A DNA stretch of 64,000 nt from Streptomyces sp. S465 (GCF_026898115.1 NZ_CP114036.1:5698001-5762000); one strand, 5' to 3'. Counted from the stretch's first letter, positions 1 to 9,500 are shown. The notes: a model not told the origin generated them from the letters alone. Translations and numbers: made by a program.

Positions 1-952
1 ACCGTCGTGAGTCGTGTTGCGGCCGGGCCTGGGGCTCGACCCGCTTTCCGTAGTCCTGGTTGCCCTTCCACAGGGCGCTGACCAGGCCGGCGTGGAATCC
101 GACATAGGATTTCCCGGTGATGGGATGCGGCTCGGCCAGGGCCTTGCGCAGCCGGTGCAGATTGAGCGATGCCACCGCCGGGTAACGGTGGTGCTCGGCG
201 TGATAGTTCGCATTCCACACGAAGAACCTGACGAAAGAATTCGACTCGATCGTCCGGGTGTTGCGCGTGACCTCCGGAACGCCCCACAGTCCGTAGTGCT
301 CCGGCAGGCTCAGAAAGAAGATGGCCGGGACAACGAAGGCCAGCGGCAGCCAATACGCTATCAGCAGCGCATAGGGAAAGGCAATGGTCAGAATTACCAT
401 GAGGACAAGCCAGCCGGTGAGCACCCAATTGTCCAGCCGGGCATCCCGCCGGCGCTCGTCGGTGCTCACACTGGCCGGGAATTCCTTACGCCAGGTCCTG
501 ATGATGCGTTTGGCCAGGCCGGGCCACACCGGTATGCCGGAGAACGTGTGCAGATAGCCGCGCAGCGTTTCGAAGGTCTCCTCGGGTTCGGTGTCCCCTT
601 CGACTCCGGTGAAGCGGTGGTGCACCAGGTGCTGGTGCCGGTAAATGGTGAAGTTGAGCATGATCGGTGTGCCCCAGAACATGCCCGCGATCCGGTTCCC
701 CCGCTTCGACCGCAGATGGGCCCGGTGCACGCAGTCGTGGGCCGCGTTGATGAAACCGGAGAGCACGAAACCCAGGAACAGCGAGAAAAGGACCGCCCAC
801 CAGCCGACGGCGGGCCGCAGGGCGAGATACACCGTCCCCGCGTAGATCACCAGGATCGAGCCGGCCCGTAGCGCGACCCGGCGCCGGTCCGCGGTGGCCA
901 GCTTGGCCAGCAACTCTTTGTCCAATTGCCGGGGCGCTGACGTCTCATTCAT
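1..952 (-). CDS. Membrane-bound fatty acid desaturase family protein (C-terminus cut by window edge)
   Basis: The minus-strand frame from the ATG at 952 stays open to the left edge for 317 codons, so the 3' end lies outside the window. The translation begins MNETSAPRQL and shows the three histidine boxes of the integral-membrane di-iron desaturase/hydroxylase superfamily: HDCVH, HQHLVHH and HAEHH. Hydrophobic stretches lie between them, as expected for a four-helix membrane enzyme. These enzymes use O2 and an electron donor to desaturate or hydroxylate aliphatic C-H bonds. It is the last visible gene of the minus-strand biosynthetic arm, 85 bp after the ATP-grasp gene, so it may act on an acyl group or amino-acid side chain of the product. 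That substrate is inference only; a housekeeping lipid role is also possible. Confidence 0.85.
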   Translation of the reverse strand, partial: MNETSAPRQLDKELLAKLATADRRRVALRAGSILVIYAGTVYLALRPAVGWWAVLFSLFLGFVLSGFINAAHDCVHRAHLRSKRGNRIAGMFWGTPIMLNFTIYRHQHLVHHRFTGVEGDTEPEETFETLRGYLHTFSGIPVWPGLAKRIIRTWRKEFPASVSTDERRRDARLDNWVLTGWLVLMVILTIAFPYALLIAYWLPLAFVVPAIFFLSLPEHYGLWGVPEVTRNTRTIESNSFVRFFVWNANYHAEHHRYPAVASLNLHRLRKALAEPHPITGKSYVGFHAGLVSALWKGNQDYGKRVEPQARPQHDSRR

Positions 953-1010
953 AGGGGGTTGCCTTTCGGGGGTTGCCTTCTTCGCGATGAGGAGGAGGGC
1001 GGTCGGCCAC

Positions 1011-1064
1011 CCGGACCGGTCGGCCGACCCGGACTGGTCAGCCGACCCGGACCGGTCCGGCGGG
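1011..1064. repeat. 18-bp tandem repeat, two good copies and one degenerate
   Basis: The unit CCGGACCGGTCGGCCGAC at 1011-1028 is followed by a copy with two changes at 1029-1046 and a partial copy at 1047-1064. It lies across the end of the ATP-grasp gene and the gap before the desaturase. The third copy encodes the last residues of the ligase, so the stop codon may have drifted by repeat slippage. Confidence 0.75.
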
Positions 1065-2345
1065 CGGCTCGGCGAGTTCGCCGACCACCTGGCGGAGCCG
1101 TGCCTCGATGGCCCGCGCCCGAGCCTTGGACGCCGCGAGCACCACGCATTCCGAGGTGCTCGCCAGCTGTTCGTCATAGCTCACGACGACCACGCCCTCC
1201 CGCGCTTCCGGCTGGAAGTGCAGATCGTGCAGGTGCAGCGCCTTCTCGAAATCCGGGAACCGCATCGGTGTCACGTCCCGCAGGCTGGAGACGACGGACC
1301 GGTCCGCGTATCCGGTCCCCAGCAGCCGTTCCCCGATGGTGTGCAGGGCCAGGCCGCCGCCCCACCGCGCGTTCACCTCGTTGAACAGCAGCTCGCCGGC
1401 CTCGGTCACCAGGGCGTCCACGTTGATGTGCCCCCGGTAGCCGACCTGGGCGGCGAGCCCGGCGATGCGGGCGGCCTCGGTCGAGGCGTGGTACGCGAGG
1501 TCGGGCGGGAGTTCCGCGGGCAGTTCCAGGCCCACCCAGACCAGGTCCGGCCGGGTCGGTTCGGTGTCCGGCCGGCGCCGGATCGTGCCGCTGGCGAGAT
1601 ACCGGGGGAAGCCGTCCGCGTCGATCAGGTACTCGAAGTAGAAGCAGAGCGCGGCCTGGTGGTAGCTCTCCACCACCAGCACCTTCTCCTCGTCGGCCAG
1701 TTCGGACCAGACCTGGGCGGCGAGCGCGGGGAGGTCGTCGGTGACCGGCCGCACCTCCCGGACCCCGGGCAGCGGCGCGCTGTCCCCCGCGACCAGGGCC
1801 AGGTTGCCCTGCCCGTTCAGGTCGTCGTCCCGTTTGACGATGACGGTGCCGGTCGGCGGCAGATGACGCTCGATCGCGGTCGCCAGCGCCCGTACGGAGG
1901 TGACGACCGCACCGGACGGCACGGGCAGCCCGGCCCCGACGGCCAGCTGTCGGAAGTGCGACTTGCGGTTCAGCAGCTCCGGTCCGCGCTGCCCGGCGAA
2001 CCGCAGACCGTGGTCCGCCTCGATCCCGAGCAGCTCCGCGAGCGCGGCGACCCCCTCGGTGAGCGCGGCGGGCATCAGCTCCCAGGCGGGCGACGCGGCC
2101 ATGCGCGACCGCAGCTCGGCCACCAGACCGGGCGAGCACATCGCCTCGTCCGTCAGCACGCCGTCCGCGACCACCACCGTGACCGCGTTCCGCGCCAGCC
2201 CCAGCACGTCGTGCACATAGGCGAGGAAGCCCGCGTCGATCGCGACCGGACTGACCACGATGTCTCCGGCCTCCGCCATCCACAGCTGGCGGTAGACCTG
2301 CCTGCTGGACATCCCTCCGATGTTCAGCACGATGATTCTCGGCAT
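1038..2345 (-). CDS. PGM1-type ATP-grasp peptide ligase
   Basis: This 435-residue protein starts at the ATG at 2345, preceded by AGGAG at good spacing; the frame stays open upstream but that part reads as shadow of the neighbouring gene. It begins MPRIIVLNIGG and has a nucleotide-binding-like N-terminal half, then an ATP-grasp core (VIVKRDDDLNGQGN as the ATP-loop strand, and FNEVNARWGGG as the acidic Mg/ATP-binding segment at about residues 320-330), and a short C-terminal domain with VVVVSYDEQL. The layout matches the PGM1 ligase of pheganomycin biosynthesis, which joins a nonproteinogenic N-terminal amino acid to peptides. ATP-dependent amide-bond formation is therefore the likely role. It sits 40 bp downstream of the gamma-glutamyltransferase gene in the same operon as an NRPS, so it may add or cap a residue the NRPS does not load. 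Confidence 0.8.
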   Translation of the reverse strand: MPRIIVLNIGGMSSRQVYRQLWMAEAGDIVVSPVAIDAGFLAYVHDVLGLARNAVTVVVADGVLTDEAMCSPGLVAELRSRMAASPAWELMPAALTEGVAALAELLGIEADHGLRFAGQRGPELLNRKSHFRQLAVGAGLPVPSGAVVTSVRALATAIERHLPPTGTVIVKRDDDLNGQGNLALVAGDSAPLPGVREVRPVTDDLPALAAQVWSELADEEKVLVVESYHQAALCFYFEYLIDADGFPRYLASGTIRRRPDTEPTRPDLVWVGLELPAELPPDLAYHASTEAARIAGLAAQVGYRGHINVDALVTEAGELLFNEVNARWGGGLALHTIGERLLGTGYADRSVVSSLRDVTPMRFPDFEKALHLHDLHFQPEAREGVVVVSYDEQLASTSECVVLAASKARARAIEARLRQVVGELAEPPAGPVRVG

Positions 2346-2385
2346 CAACAGACTCCTGATGTTGTGCGTAAACGGGGCGGGGCGG

Positions 2386-4179
2386 TCACCGCACGACCCC
2401 GTACGCCTGCTGGCCGCGCTGGCTCGCGGCGGCGAACACGCCGCCGTCGGCGTCCGGCCCGGTGGCGCAGACCTGACCCAGCGAGGCGGGGTCCGCGAGG
2501 TCGACCTGGTGGCCCCGACGGCGCAGTTCCGCCACGGTCCCGGGGGCGACGCCGTCCTCCACCACCACCGAGCGCGGCCGGTACTGGCGGGGCGTGAACG
2601 ACGTGGGGACGGCATCGGTGTGGAAGGTGAGCGCTTCCACGGCTTCCTGGGCGGACATGCCGAAGTCGATGTGGTTCAGGAAGAAGTTCAGCGTCCACTG
2701 GTCCTGCCGGTCGCCGCCCGGGGTGCCGAAGGCCAGCTTTGGGCGCCCGTCGTCGGCGCGGACGATGGTCGGGCTCAGCGTGGTCCGGGGGCGTTTGCCC
2801 GGCGCCAGGGAGTTGGGGTGGCCCTCGGTCAGCCAGGCGATCTGGCCGCGGGTGCCGAGCGGGAAGCCCAGCTCCGGAATGACGGGGGAGCTGGCCAGCC
2901 ATCCGCCGCTGGGCGTGGCCACCACCATGTTGCCGTCCCGGTCGGTGGCGGTGACCGTGGTGGTGTCGCCCTTGACCACCGTGCGCTTGAGCACGGTGGG
3001 CAGCCCGTTGCGGAGCTGGGCGCGCCAGCCCTCCTCGACGGGCCCCGACGGCTGGTCGGGCAGCGGCGGGAACCACGGCGCGCGCCCGTCCGGGTGGCCG
3101 GGGCGCAGTTCGGCGGAGGCCCCGGCGCCGATCAGCGCCCGCCGCCCGGCCGTGTACTGCGGGTCCAGCAGCCCGGCCAGCGGGACGTCGGTGTGGTCCG
3201 GGTCGCCGTACCACGCCTCCCGGTCCGCGAACGCCAGCTTCGCCGACTCCACCACGGTGTGGAGGTGGTCGGCGCTGCCGAAGCCCATCGAGCCCAGGTC
3301 GAACCCGGACAGCAGCGCCAGCTGCTGGAGGAACACCGGCCCCTGCGACCACGGCCCCGGCTTGTACACCTGGTGGCCGCGGTAGTCCAGGGACACCGGA
3401 CGCTCCACCGTCGGCCGCCACGACGCCAGGTCGGTGCCGGTCAGCAGCCCCCGGTTGGGCCGCCCGGTGGCGTCCAGGACATCGGTGTCGGCCACGAACT
3501 TGTCGATGGCCTCGGCGACGAATCCGGTGTAGAACGCCGCGATGGCGGCGTCCGCCTGGGCCTCCCGGCCGGACACCGAGGTGGCCTCGGCGACGATCCG
3601 GCGGAACGTGCGCGCCAGGACCGGGTTGCGCTGCCGGTCGCCCGCCGCCGGCGCCCGCCCGCCGCGCAGATACGTCTGGCCCGATCCGGTCCAGTGGTCC
3701 CGGAACAGCGGGACGAGCACCTCGATCATCGCCGCCGCCTTCGGCAGCAGCGGGAAGCCGTGCTCGGCGTAGCCGATGGCCGGCTCCAGCACGTCGGCGA
3801 CCCCGAGCCGGCCGTACTCCTTCACCAGGCGCATCCACGCCCCGAAGACACCGGGCACACAGGCCGGGAGCAGTCCGGAACCGGGCACCGTGTCCAGGCC
3901 CAGGCTCCGGAACCGGTCGATGGTCGCGGCGGCGGGCATGGGTCCCTGCCCGCAGATGACCTCCACATCGTCCCGCGCGGCGTCGAAGACCATGATCGGG
4001 ACGTCCCCGCCGGGCCCGTTCAGATGCGGTTCCACGACCTGGAGCACGAAGGCGGCCGCGGCCGCGGCGTCGAAGGCGTTGCCGCCCCGGTCGAACATCG
4101 ACGTCCCCGCGGCGGACGCGAGCCAGTGCGTCGATGAGACGGCGCCGTACGTTCCATGGAGTTCGGGTCGAGCTAGCAC
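2386..4179 (-). CDS. Gamma-glutamyltransferase homologue, LmbA-like
   Basis: This is an Ntn-hydrolase of the GGT family, 597 residues. The start chosen is the GTG at 4179, seven bases after a GGAAAGGA Shine-Dalgarno; a GTG two codons earlier is too close to it. The N-terminal part carries GAVSSTHWLAS and GGNAFDAAAAA, typical of the large subunit. The self-processing and catalytic threonine is T406 in GDTTTVTATDRDGN, leaving a small subunit of about 192 residues, the usual size. LmbA, HrmG and related GGT homologues act in 4-alkylproline biosynthesis, where they cleave a C-C bond to remove an oxalyl unit instead of transferring glutamyl. The neighbouring LmbY-, LmbB2- and LmbB1-like genes strongly favour that role. 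A plain GGT is the alternative. No clear signal peptide is seen, unlike many GGTs, which fits a cytosolic biosynthetic enzyme. Confidence 0.85.
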   Translation of the reverse strand: MLARPELHGTYGAVSSTHWLASAAGTSMFDRGGNAFDAAAAAAFVLQVVEPHLNGPGGDVPIMVFDAARDDVEVICGQGPMPAAATIDRFRSLGLDTVPGSGLLPACVPGVFGAWMRLVKEYGRLGVADVLEPAIGYAEHGFPLLPKAAAMIEVLVPLFRDHWTGSGQTYLRGGRAPAAGDRQRNPVLARTFRRIVAEATSVSGREAQADAAIAAFYTGFVAEAIDKFVADTDVLDATGRPNRGLLTGTDLASWRPTVERPVSLDYRGHQVYKPGPWSQGPVFLQQLALLSGFDLGSMGFGSADHLHTVVESAKLAFADREAWYGDPDHTDVPLAGLLDPQYTAGRRALIGAGASAELRPGHPDGRAPWFPPLPDQPSGPVEEGWRAQLRNGLPTVLKRTVVKGDTTTVTATDRDGNMVVATPSGGWLASSPVIPELGFPLGTRGQIAWLTEGHPNSLAPGKRPRTTLSPTIVRADDGRPKLAFGTPGGDRQDQWTLNFFLNHIDFGMSAQEAVEALTFHTDAVPTSFTPRQYRPRSVVVEDGVAPGTVAELRRRGHQVDLADPASLGQVCATGPDADGGVFAAASQRGQQAYGVVR

Positions 4180-4231
4180 AGCCACGTCCTTTCCTGCTGG
4201 GGCGAGCGGTCGGCGCGCGGGTGCGGCCGGT

Positions 4232-5128
4232 TCACCGGGCACCGACGGTGGGGGACAGCACCGAGGCGGCGATGTCGTCGAGCACGTCCTCGCGTCCGGC
4301 GTAGGGGAACTCCGGCCGCGGCCAGTGGATGACCAGGTCGGTGACGCCTGCCTCGCCGAACAGCCCGCACGCGTCGCGGTAGGTCTCCACCGATTCCAGG
4401 ACCCCGTCGACCCGCGCACCGGTCACCACCAGGCGGCGGATCGACGCGGGGTCGCGGCCGATCAGGGCGCACTCCTCGTCCAGCCGCGCGGACTGCTCGC
4501 GGAAGGTCGGGACCGCGGCGTCGTACCGGTACGGCTCACCGTGGCCCGGGAAGACGATCGTGACCCAGATGTCGGCGTAGCGGGCGGCGAGGCGGATGCC
4601 CCGGGGCCCCATCGCCGCCACCGCGATCGGCACCCGCGGCCGCTGGACGCAGCCCGGGTGGAGATGGGCGCTGGTGGTCGTGAAGTGGGTGCCCTGGTAG
4701 CTGGTCACCGGCTCGCGCAGCAGCCGGTCGGTGAGTTCGACGAATTCGGCGAACCGGTCGGCCCGCTCGCGCGGGCCTAGCGGCCGCTGTCCGAGCACCT
4801 CGTCGTCGAACCCGCCCGCCCCGGCGCCGATGCCGCAGATGAAGCGGCCCTCGGAGATGTCGTCCAGGGTCATGACCTCCTTGGCGAAGGGGACCGGATG
4901 ACGGTTGCCGGGGCTGGCCACCAGGGTGCCCAGCTGGATGCGGCTGGTCGCCGTGGCGGCGGCGGTCAGCGTCGGGACGGTCGCGAACCACGGCTTCTCG
5001 CGCAGCCACCGCCAGTTCAGGTGGTCATAGGTCCAGGCGTGGTCGAAGCCGAGTTCCTCGGCCCGCACCCACCGCTGCCGGGCGGACGCCCACCGCTGTT
5101 CCGGCAGGAAGATCACTCCGTGTCGCAT
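4232..5128 (-). CDS. Luciferase-like F420/flavin-dependent oxidoreductase, LmbY-like
   Basis: This 298-residue LLM-family protein starts at the ATG at 5128 with a GGTGAGG ribosome site. Visible family features are HAWTYDHLNWR near residue 30, the conserved QLGTLVASP strand, the segment DDISEGRFICGIGAGAGGFD, and late AMGPRGIRLAARYADIW. These form the TIM-barrel coenzyme-binding face of F420-dependent reductases. LmbY, HrmD and relatives reduce an imine in the five-membered ring during 4-alkyl-L-proline biosynthesis. It lies between the LmbA-like and LmbB2-like genes, only 5 bp after the latter, so the same role is inferred here. FMN-dependent oxidation cannot be excluded from sequence alone. 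Confidence 0.8.
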   Translation of the reverse strand: MRHGVIFLPEQRWASARQRWVRAEELGFDHAWTYDHLNWRWLREKPWFATVPTLTAAATATSRIQLGTLVASPGNRHPVPFAKEVMTLDDISEGRFICGIGAGAGGFDDEVLGQRPLGPRERADRFAEFVELTDRLLREPVTSYQGTHFTTTSAHLHPGCVQRPRVPIAVAAMGPRGIRLAARYADIWVTIVFPGHGEPYRYDAAVPTFREQSARLDEECALIGRDPASIRRLVVTGARVDGVLESVETYRDACGLFGEAGVTDLVIHWPRPEFPYAGREDVLDDIAASVLSPTVGAR

Positions 5129-5133
5129 CAGCC

Positions 5134-6093
5134 TCACCACGTTTCCTTGACTCGTCGTTCGCCGGACCGGCAGGAACCGACCGCCAGGTCCGGTACGCGG
5201 AGCACGATGTCCACGAGTTCGGACTCCCGCTCCAGCACGGCCGGGGTGCGCAGCTCCGCGGGTGTGTGATCGCCGTAGTCCGCCACGGCCGGGTAGAGCC
5301 CGTTGGTGACCAGGTCCATCACCACCGCCTTGCACCTGCGCAGCAGCTGGGACAGCACCTCCTGCCCGGTCACCGGGGCGCGCAGGGTCAGGAAGTAGCA
5401 GTCGAAGATCGAGGCCCACATGCGCGGCTGGTGGCCGGCCGGGTTGTCCACCAGGTGCTGGAGCAGCGACCGACCGTCGACGACCAGCTTCGACGCGACA
5501 CCGAGGTGGATCTGGTGGCTCAGGCCGACCTCGCGGGTCAGGGCCTCGGCCTCGGCATCGACCACGGGCGGCAGCCTGCGCCCGCGGAACAGGCTGCGCA
5601 CCGCGGGGTAGTCCGCCGCCCAGGTACCGCTGAAGGTGCTGTGCAGCCGGTACATGCTGGGCCGGATCGTCTGGTTGTAGATGGGGCGCGTGCTGGAGCC
5701 GGTGTAGAGCAGCATGGCGCCGTACGCGCGGACGTACTCGGTGATCGCGGCGCTGGTCTCCCACGCGTCGCCCTCGCCGGCCTCCAGCCGGGCCAGGCAG
5801 CCCGCGAGCAGCCGCCACAGGACGAAGGAGATGTGGTGGCCGGTGATCCACCGGAACCAGAACAGCCGCTCCAGGTCCTCGGCGGTGGCCGGGGTGGTGA
5901 CGAGGTCCCCCGAGCGGGCGGCGGCCAGCAGCCCCGAGGTGCGCTCCGCCAGGGTGGCGTTCGCGGTGCCGTCCGCCATCCAGGCGTTGCCGGGGTGCGG
6001 CAGGGTCAACGGCTCCAGCCCGTAGGGGTAGTCGCCGAAGTCCCAGCCCCGCGTGTCGGGTACGGTCAGGGCCACCGCTGCCGTGTTGCTCAT
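5134..6093 (-). CDS. Probable heme-dependent L-tyrosine 3-hydroxylase, LmbB2/Orf13-like
   Basis: This 319-residue protein has its ATG at 6093, overlapping the stop of the VOC gene (ATGA). It contains DYPYGLEPLTLPHPGNAW near the N-terminus, FWFRWITGHHISFVLWRLLAG around residues 75-95, AMLLYTGSS, and LSHQIHLGVASKLV. From memory these match the LmbB2/SibU/HrmE family, a heme-histidine enzyme family that converts tyrosine to L-DOPA with H2O2. The histidines in TGHHIS and LSHQIH are candidate heme or active-site ligands. The identification leans partly on context: it is fused by overlaps to a VOC dioxygenase-like gene and followed by LmbY- and LmbA-like genes, exactly the partners of LmbB2. A helical heme-oxygenase-like di-iron enzyme was considered but fits the motifs less well. 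Confidence 0.7.
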   Translation of the reverse strand: MSNTAAVALTVPDTRGWDFGDYPYGLEPLTLPHPGNAWMADGTANATLAERTSGLLAAARSGDLVTTPATAEDLERLFWFRWITGHHISFVLWRLLAGCLARLEAGEGDAWETSAAITEYVRAYGAMLLYTGSSTRPIYNQTIRPSMYRLHSTFSGTWAADYPAVRSLFRGRRLPPVVDAEAEALTREVGLSHQIHLGVASKLVVDGRSLLQHLVDNPAGHQPRMWASIFDCYFLTLRAPVTGQEVLSQLLRRCKAVVMDLVTNGLYPAVADYGDHTPAELRTPAVLERESELVDIVLRVPDLAVGSCRSGERRVKETW

Positions 6094-6557
6094 CGTGCGC
6101 TCTCCGGGACGTGGGTGAACTCGAATTCGAGGCCGTTGACGTCGAAGCAGTAGAAGCTGCGGACCCCTTCGGCGTCGGTGACGATCTCGGTGGGCGGGTC
6201 GGACCGGGCGAACGCGTATCTGCCGGACCGGTGCAGTTCGAGCCAGCGGTCCCGCCAGCGCCCCAGGTCCGCCACGGTCTGTGCGGACAGGCACACATGC
6301 TGGAACTCGGACGGTCCCCCGGCCTGCCGCGGCCCGCCCCGGTCGCCGCGTTCGAGCAGGTGGAACCGGAGGTCACCGACGGCCACCTCGGCGATCCTGG
6401 TCACGTGCGGCAGCCGGCCGCGGGTCAGCTCGGACAGCTCCTCGGCGATCCAGGTCCGGCGGCAGTCGAAGTAGTCCTCGTACCAGGAGAGGGAGTTGGC
6501 CAGGTCGAACGTCTCCACGCCGATGTGGTGCACCTGGGCGGCGGGCGGTGGGGTCAT
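6090..6557 (-). CDS. VOC-superfamily protein, likely L-DOPA 2,3-extradiol dioxygenase (LmbB1-like)
   Basis: This 155-residue single VOC/glyoxalase fold protein starts at the ATG at 6557, overlapping the NRPS stop by ATGA. The pattern is beta-alpha-beta-beta-beta twice: VHHIGVETFDLANSLSWYEDYF begins the first unit and FQHVCLSAQTVADL the second. Possible metal ligands are H12 in HHIG, the H of FQHVCL and E of LEFEFTHV, giving a 2-His-1-carboxylate set as in vicinal oxygen chelate dioxygenases. LmbB1, SibV and HrmF are small VOC enzymes that cleave L-DOPA at the 2,3 bond to give the dihydropyrrole precursor of 4-alkylprolines. Coupled translation with the tyrosine-hydroxylase-like gene supports the same job. 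A non-catalytic VOC resistance protein is the main alternative. Confidence 0.75.
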   Translation of the reverse strand: MTPPPAAQVHHIGVETFDLANSLSWYEDYFDCRRTWIAEELSELTRGRLPHVTRIAEVAVGDLRFHLLERGDRGGPRQAGGPSEFQHVCLSAQTVADLGRWRDRWLELHRSGRYAFARSDPPTEIVTDAEGVRSFYCFDVNGLEFEFTHVPESAR

Positions 6558-9500
6558 CGGGTGGCTCCTGCCGTCGTGGCCGTGACGCGGCGCAGCCGCG
6601 TCTCCAGCACCGGCCCGATCGACGCCAGGGCGGCCGGCCGGGTCATGTCGCCGTGCGCGCAGTCCACCTCGTGGACGTCGAGCGAACCGGTCACGTGGTC
6701 GCGCCACAGCTGGGGTGTGTAGGGGGAGTCGGCGGGCTTGCCGCGGGTGGCGGTGAAGAGGACGGCATCGCCCAGGAACCGGCCGAGGGGCGCCGTGGCG
6801 AACAGCTTCCGCAGGTCCGTGAAGACCCGCAGCAGCGTCGGCACCGGGATGTCGGACAGCCCCTCGAGGGTGCCGTCCGGGGTGAGTGGCTGCCCCAGCG
6901 AGTCCGCCAGCGCCTTCAGCGTCGCCGGCTCGCCGGTGTCCTCCTCCGGCTCCTCGCCGGGCGCCGGCGGATAGCTGTCCAGCAGCGCCAGCAGGTCGAC
7001 CCGCTCGCCCTCGTCCTGGAGCCGGACGGCGAGCATATGCGCGATCTGGCCGCCGACGGACCAGCCCAGCAGGGTGTAGGGCCCGGTCGGCTGGACCGCG
7101 CGGATACGGGCCAGATAGTCGCTCACCAGCTCCTCGGCCGTGCCCGGCGCCTGCTCGGGCGCGCTGAGCCCGGTCGCCTGGAGGGCGTACAGGGGCCGGT
7201 CGCGGTCCAGGTGGCGGAGCAGGCCCGAGTAGCCCCATCCGATACCGGCGGCCGGGTGCACGCAGAACACCGGCAGACCCTGGCCGTCGCGCAGCCGCAG
7301 GACGGGCGCCAGCGCGCCCGCGCCGCCGGCCTCCCCGTCCCCGGTCAGCTTCCGGGCGGCCAGCGCGGCCGGGGTCGGCGCGTCGAACAGGTCACGGATG
7401 CTCAACTGGACGCCGAAGGTGGCGCGGATACGACTGGCCAGCCGTATCACCAGCAGCGAATGGCCGCCCCGGTCGAAGAACGACTCGTCGGTCCCGACCT
7501 GTGGCACGCCGAGCACCTCGGCGAACAGATCGCACAGCGTCCGCTCTCGCGGTGTCCTCGGCTCCTGCCCCCGGGGGTGCGCGGCGAACTCGGGCACCGG
7601 CAGCGCGGCGCGGTCGATCTTGCCGTTGGGCGTCAGGGGGAGGGAGTCCGCCAGGAGGACGACGGCCGGCACCATCGTGTCGGGCAGCAGCTCGGCGACG
7701 TGCGCCCGGACCCGCGCCGGGTCCACCGTCGCGCCCGGCTCGGGCACCACATGGCCCACCAGCCGCTCGTCGCCCGCACCGAACCGGTGCACGGTGGCGG
7801 CGGCCTGCGCCACCCCGGGGTGCTCGCACAGGACCGCCTCGATCTCGCCCGGTTCGATGCGCACGCCCCGCAGCTTCACCTGCTCGTCGGCGCGCCGGAG
7901 GAAGACCAGCCGGCCGTCGGCGTCCCACCGGACCAGGTCCCCGGTGCGGTACATCCGCTCGCCGGGCGCCCCGAACGGGCAGGCCACGAAGCGGCCGGCG
8001 GTCAGCCCCGGCCGGCCCAGATAGCCCTGGGCGACGCCGTCCCCCGCCACGTACAGCTCGCCGGCCACGCCCCGCGGCACCAGCCGCAGCGCACGGTCCA
8101 GGACGTAGAGGCGGGTGTTGGCCAGCGGGGCGCCGATGGGCGGTGCGCCGTCGCCGGCGCCGACCCGGGTGGCGGTCGAGTAGATCGTGGTCTCGGTCGG
8201 GCCGTAGGCGTTGGTCACGGCCCCGGCCCGCCGGACGAGCTCCTCCGACAGGTCGGCGGGCAGCCGCTCGCCGCCGCTGAGCACGTGCACCCCGGCCAGT
8301 TCGTCCGTCGCCTCGCGCACCACCTCCCGCCACAGGCTCGGGGTGGCCTGCATCAGGCTCACGCGGTGCCGGGTGACCAGCGCCAGCAGGTCCCGTGGCC
8401 GGCGCGCGGTCTCCTCGTCCGCCAGGATCACCGTTCCGCCGGTGGTCAGCGGCAGGAACAGCTCCAGCCCCGCGATGTCGAAGCCGATCGTCGTCGCGGC
8501 CAGCACCCGCTGGGGCGCGGCGCCGCCGAGGGCGGACTCCATGGACCGCAGCAGGCTCACGGTGTTGCCGTGCGTCACCTCGACGCCCTTGGGCCGCCCG
8601 GTCGATCCGGAGGTGTAGATGACGTACGCCACCTGCGCGCCGTCCGGGCGGTGCGGCCGGACGTCGGTGTCCGCGAGACCGTCGGTGGCCACCGGCTCGC
8701 GCAGCACGAGACGGGGCGCGGCGTCGTCGAGGATGTACGCGATGCGCTGGTCGGGGTAGCCGGGGGCGATCGGCACGTAGCAGGCGCCGGCCTTCCACAC
8801 CGCCAGCGGCGCGACCACGAGGTCCACCGTGCGCGGCAGCGCGACCGCCACCCGGTCTCCCGGTGCGACGCCCTGGCCGATCAGCCACCGCGCGAGGCGG
8901 TTGGCGCGCTGGTTCAGCTCCCGGTAGCCGACGGTCTCCGCGCCGCACACCACGGCCGCGGCCTCCGGGGTGTCGGCGGCCCGCTTCTCGAACAGCTCGT
9001 GGATCAGCGCCGCCGTACCCGGGTCGGCGAGGCCGGCCGGTGTGCCGGACCCGTCCCGCAGCAGCCGCTCGCGCTCGTCCGCGCCGAGCACGTCGATCCC
9101 GGAGACCCGGCCGTGCGGGTCGGCGGTCACGGCGGCCAGCACCCGGTGCAGCCGCTCGCCGATCGTGGCCACCGTCTCGCGGTCGAACAGATCGGAGCTG
9201 TACTCGATCTCGCCGTCGACCCCGAGGGGGTTCCCGGCGGTGTCGAACTCCTCCCGCAGATTGAAGGACAGGTCCACCTTGGCGATGTCCAGCGGCGCCG
9301 ACTCCGGCTCCACCGTCAGTCCGGGCAGGCCGATGGCGGTGGAGTCCAGATTGCTGTTGAACGGCATCAGCACCTGGAACAGCGGGTTGCGGGCCGGTGA
9401 GCGGGCCGGGTTGACGGCCTCGACGACCTGCTCGAAGGGGATGTCCTGGTGGGCGAAGGCGGCCAGGGCACCGCGCTTCACCCGGGTCAGCAACTCCGCG

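Noticed and set aside
14..871. Plus-strand open frame opposite the desaturase gene
   Set aside because: Composition is typical of antisense frames; the minus strand shows three histidine boxes.
894..4137. Two long plus-strand frames opposite the ATP-grasp and GGT genes
   Set aside because: They are Arg/Gly/Pro-rich shadows with no recognisable family; the opposite strand encodes clear enzymes.
5134..6093. Heme-oxygenase-like di-iron N-oxygenase
   Set aside because: The helical character and paired histidines suggested it, but the DYPYGLEPL and FRWITGHHISFVLWR segments and the flanking genes fit the LmbB2 family better.
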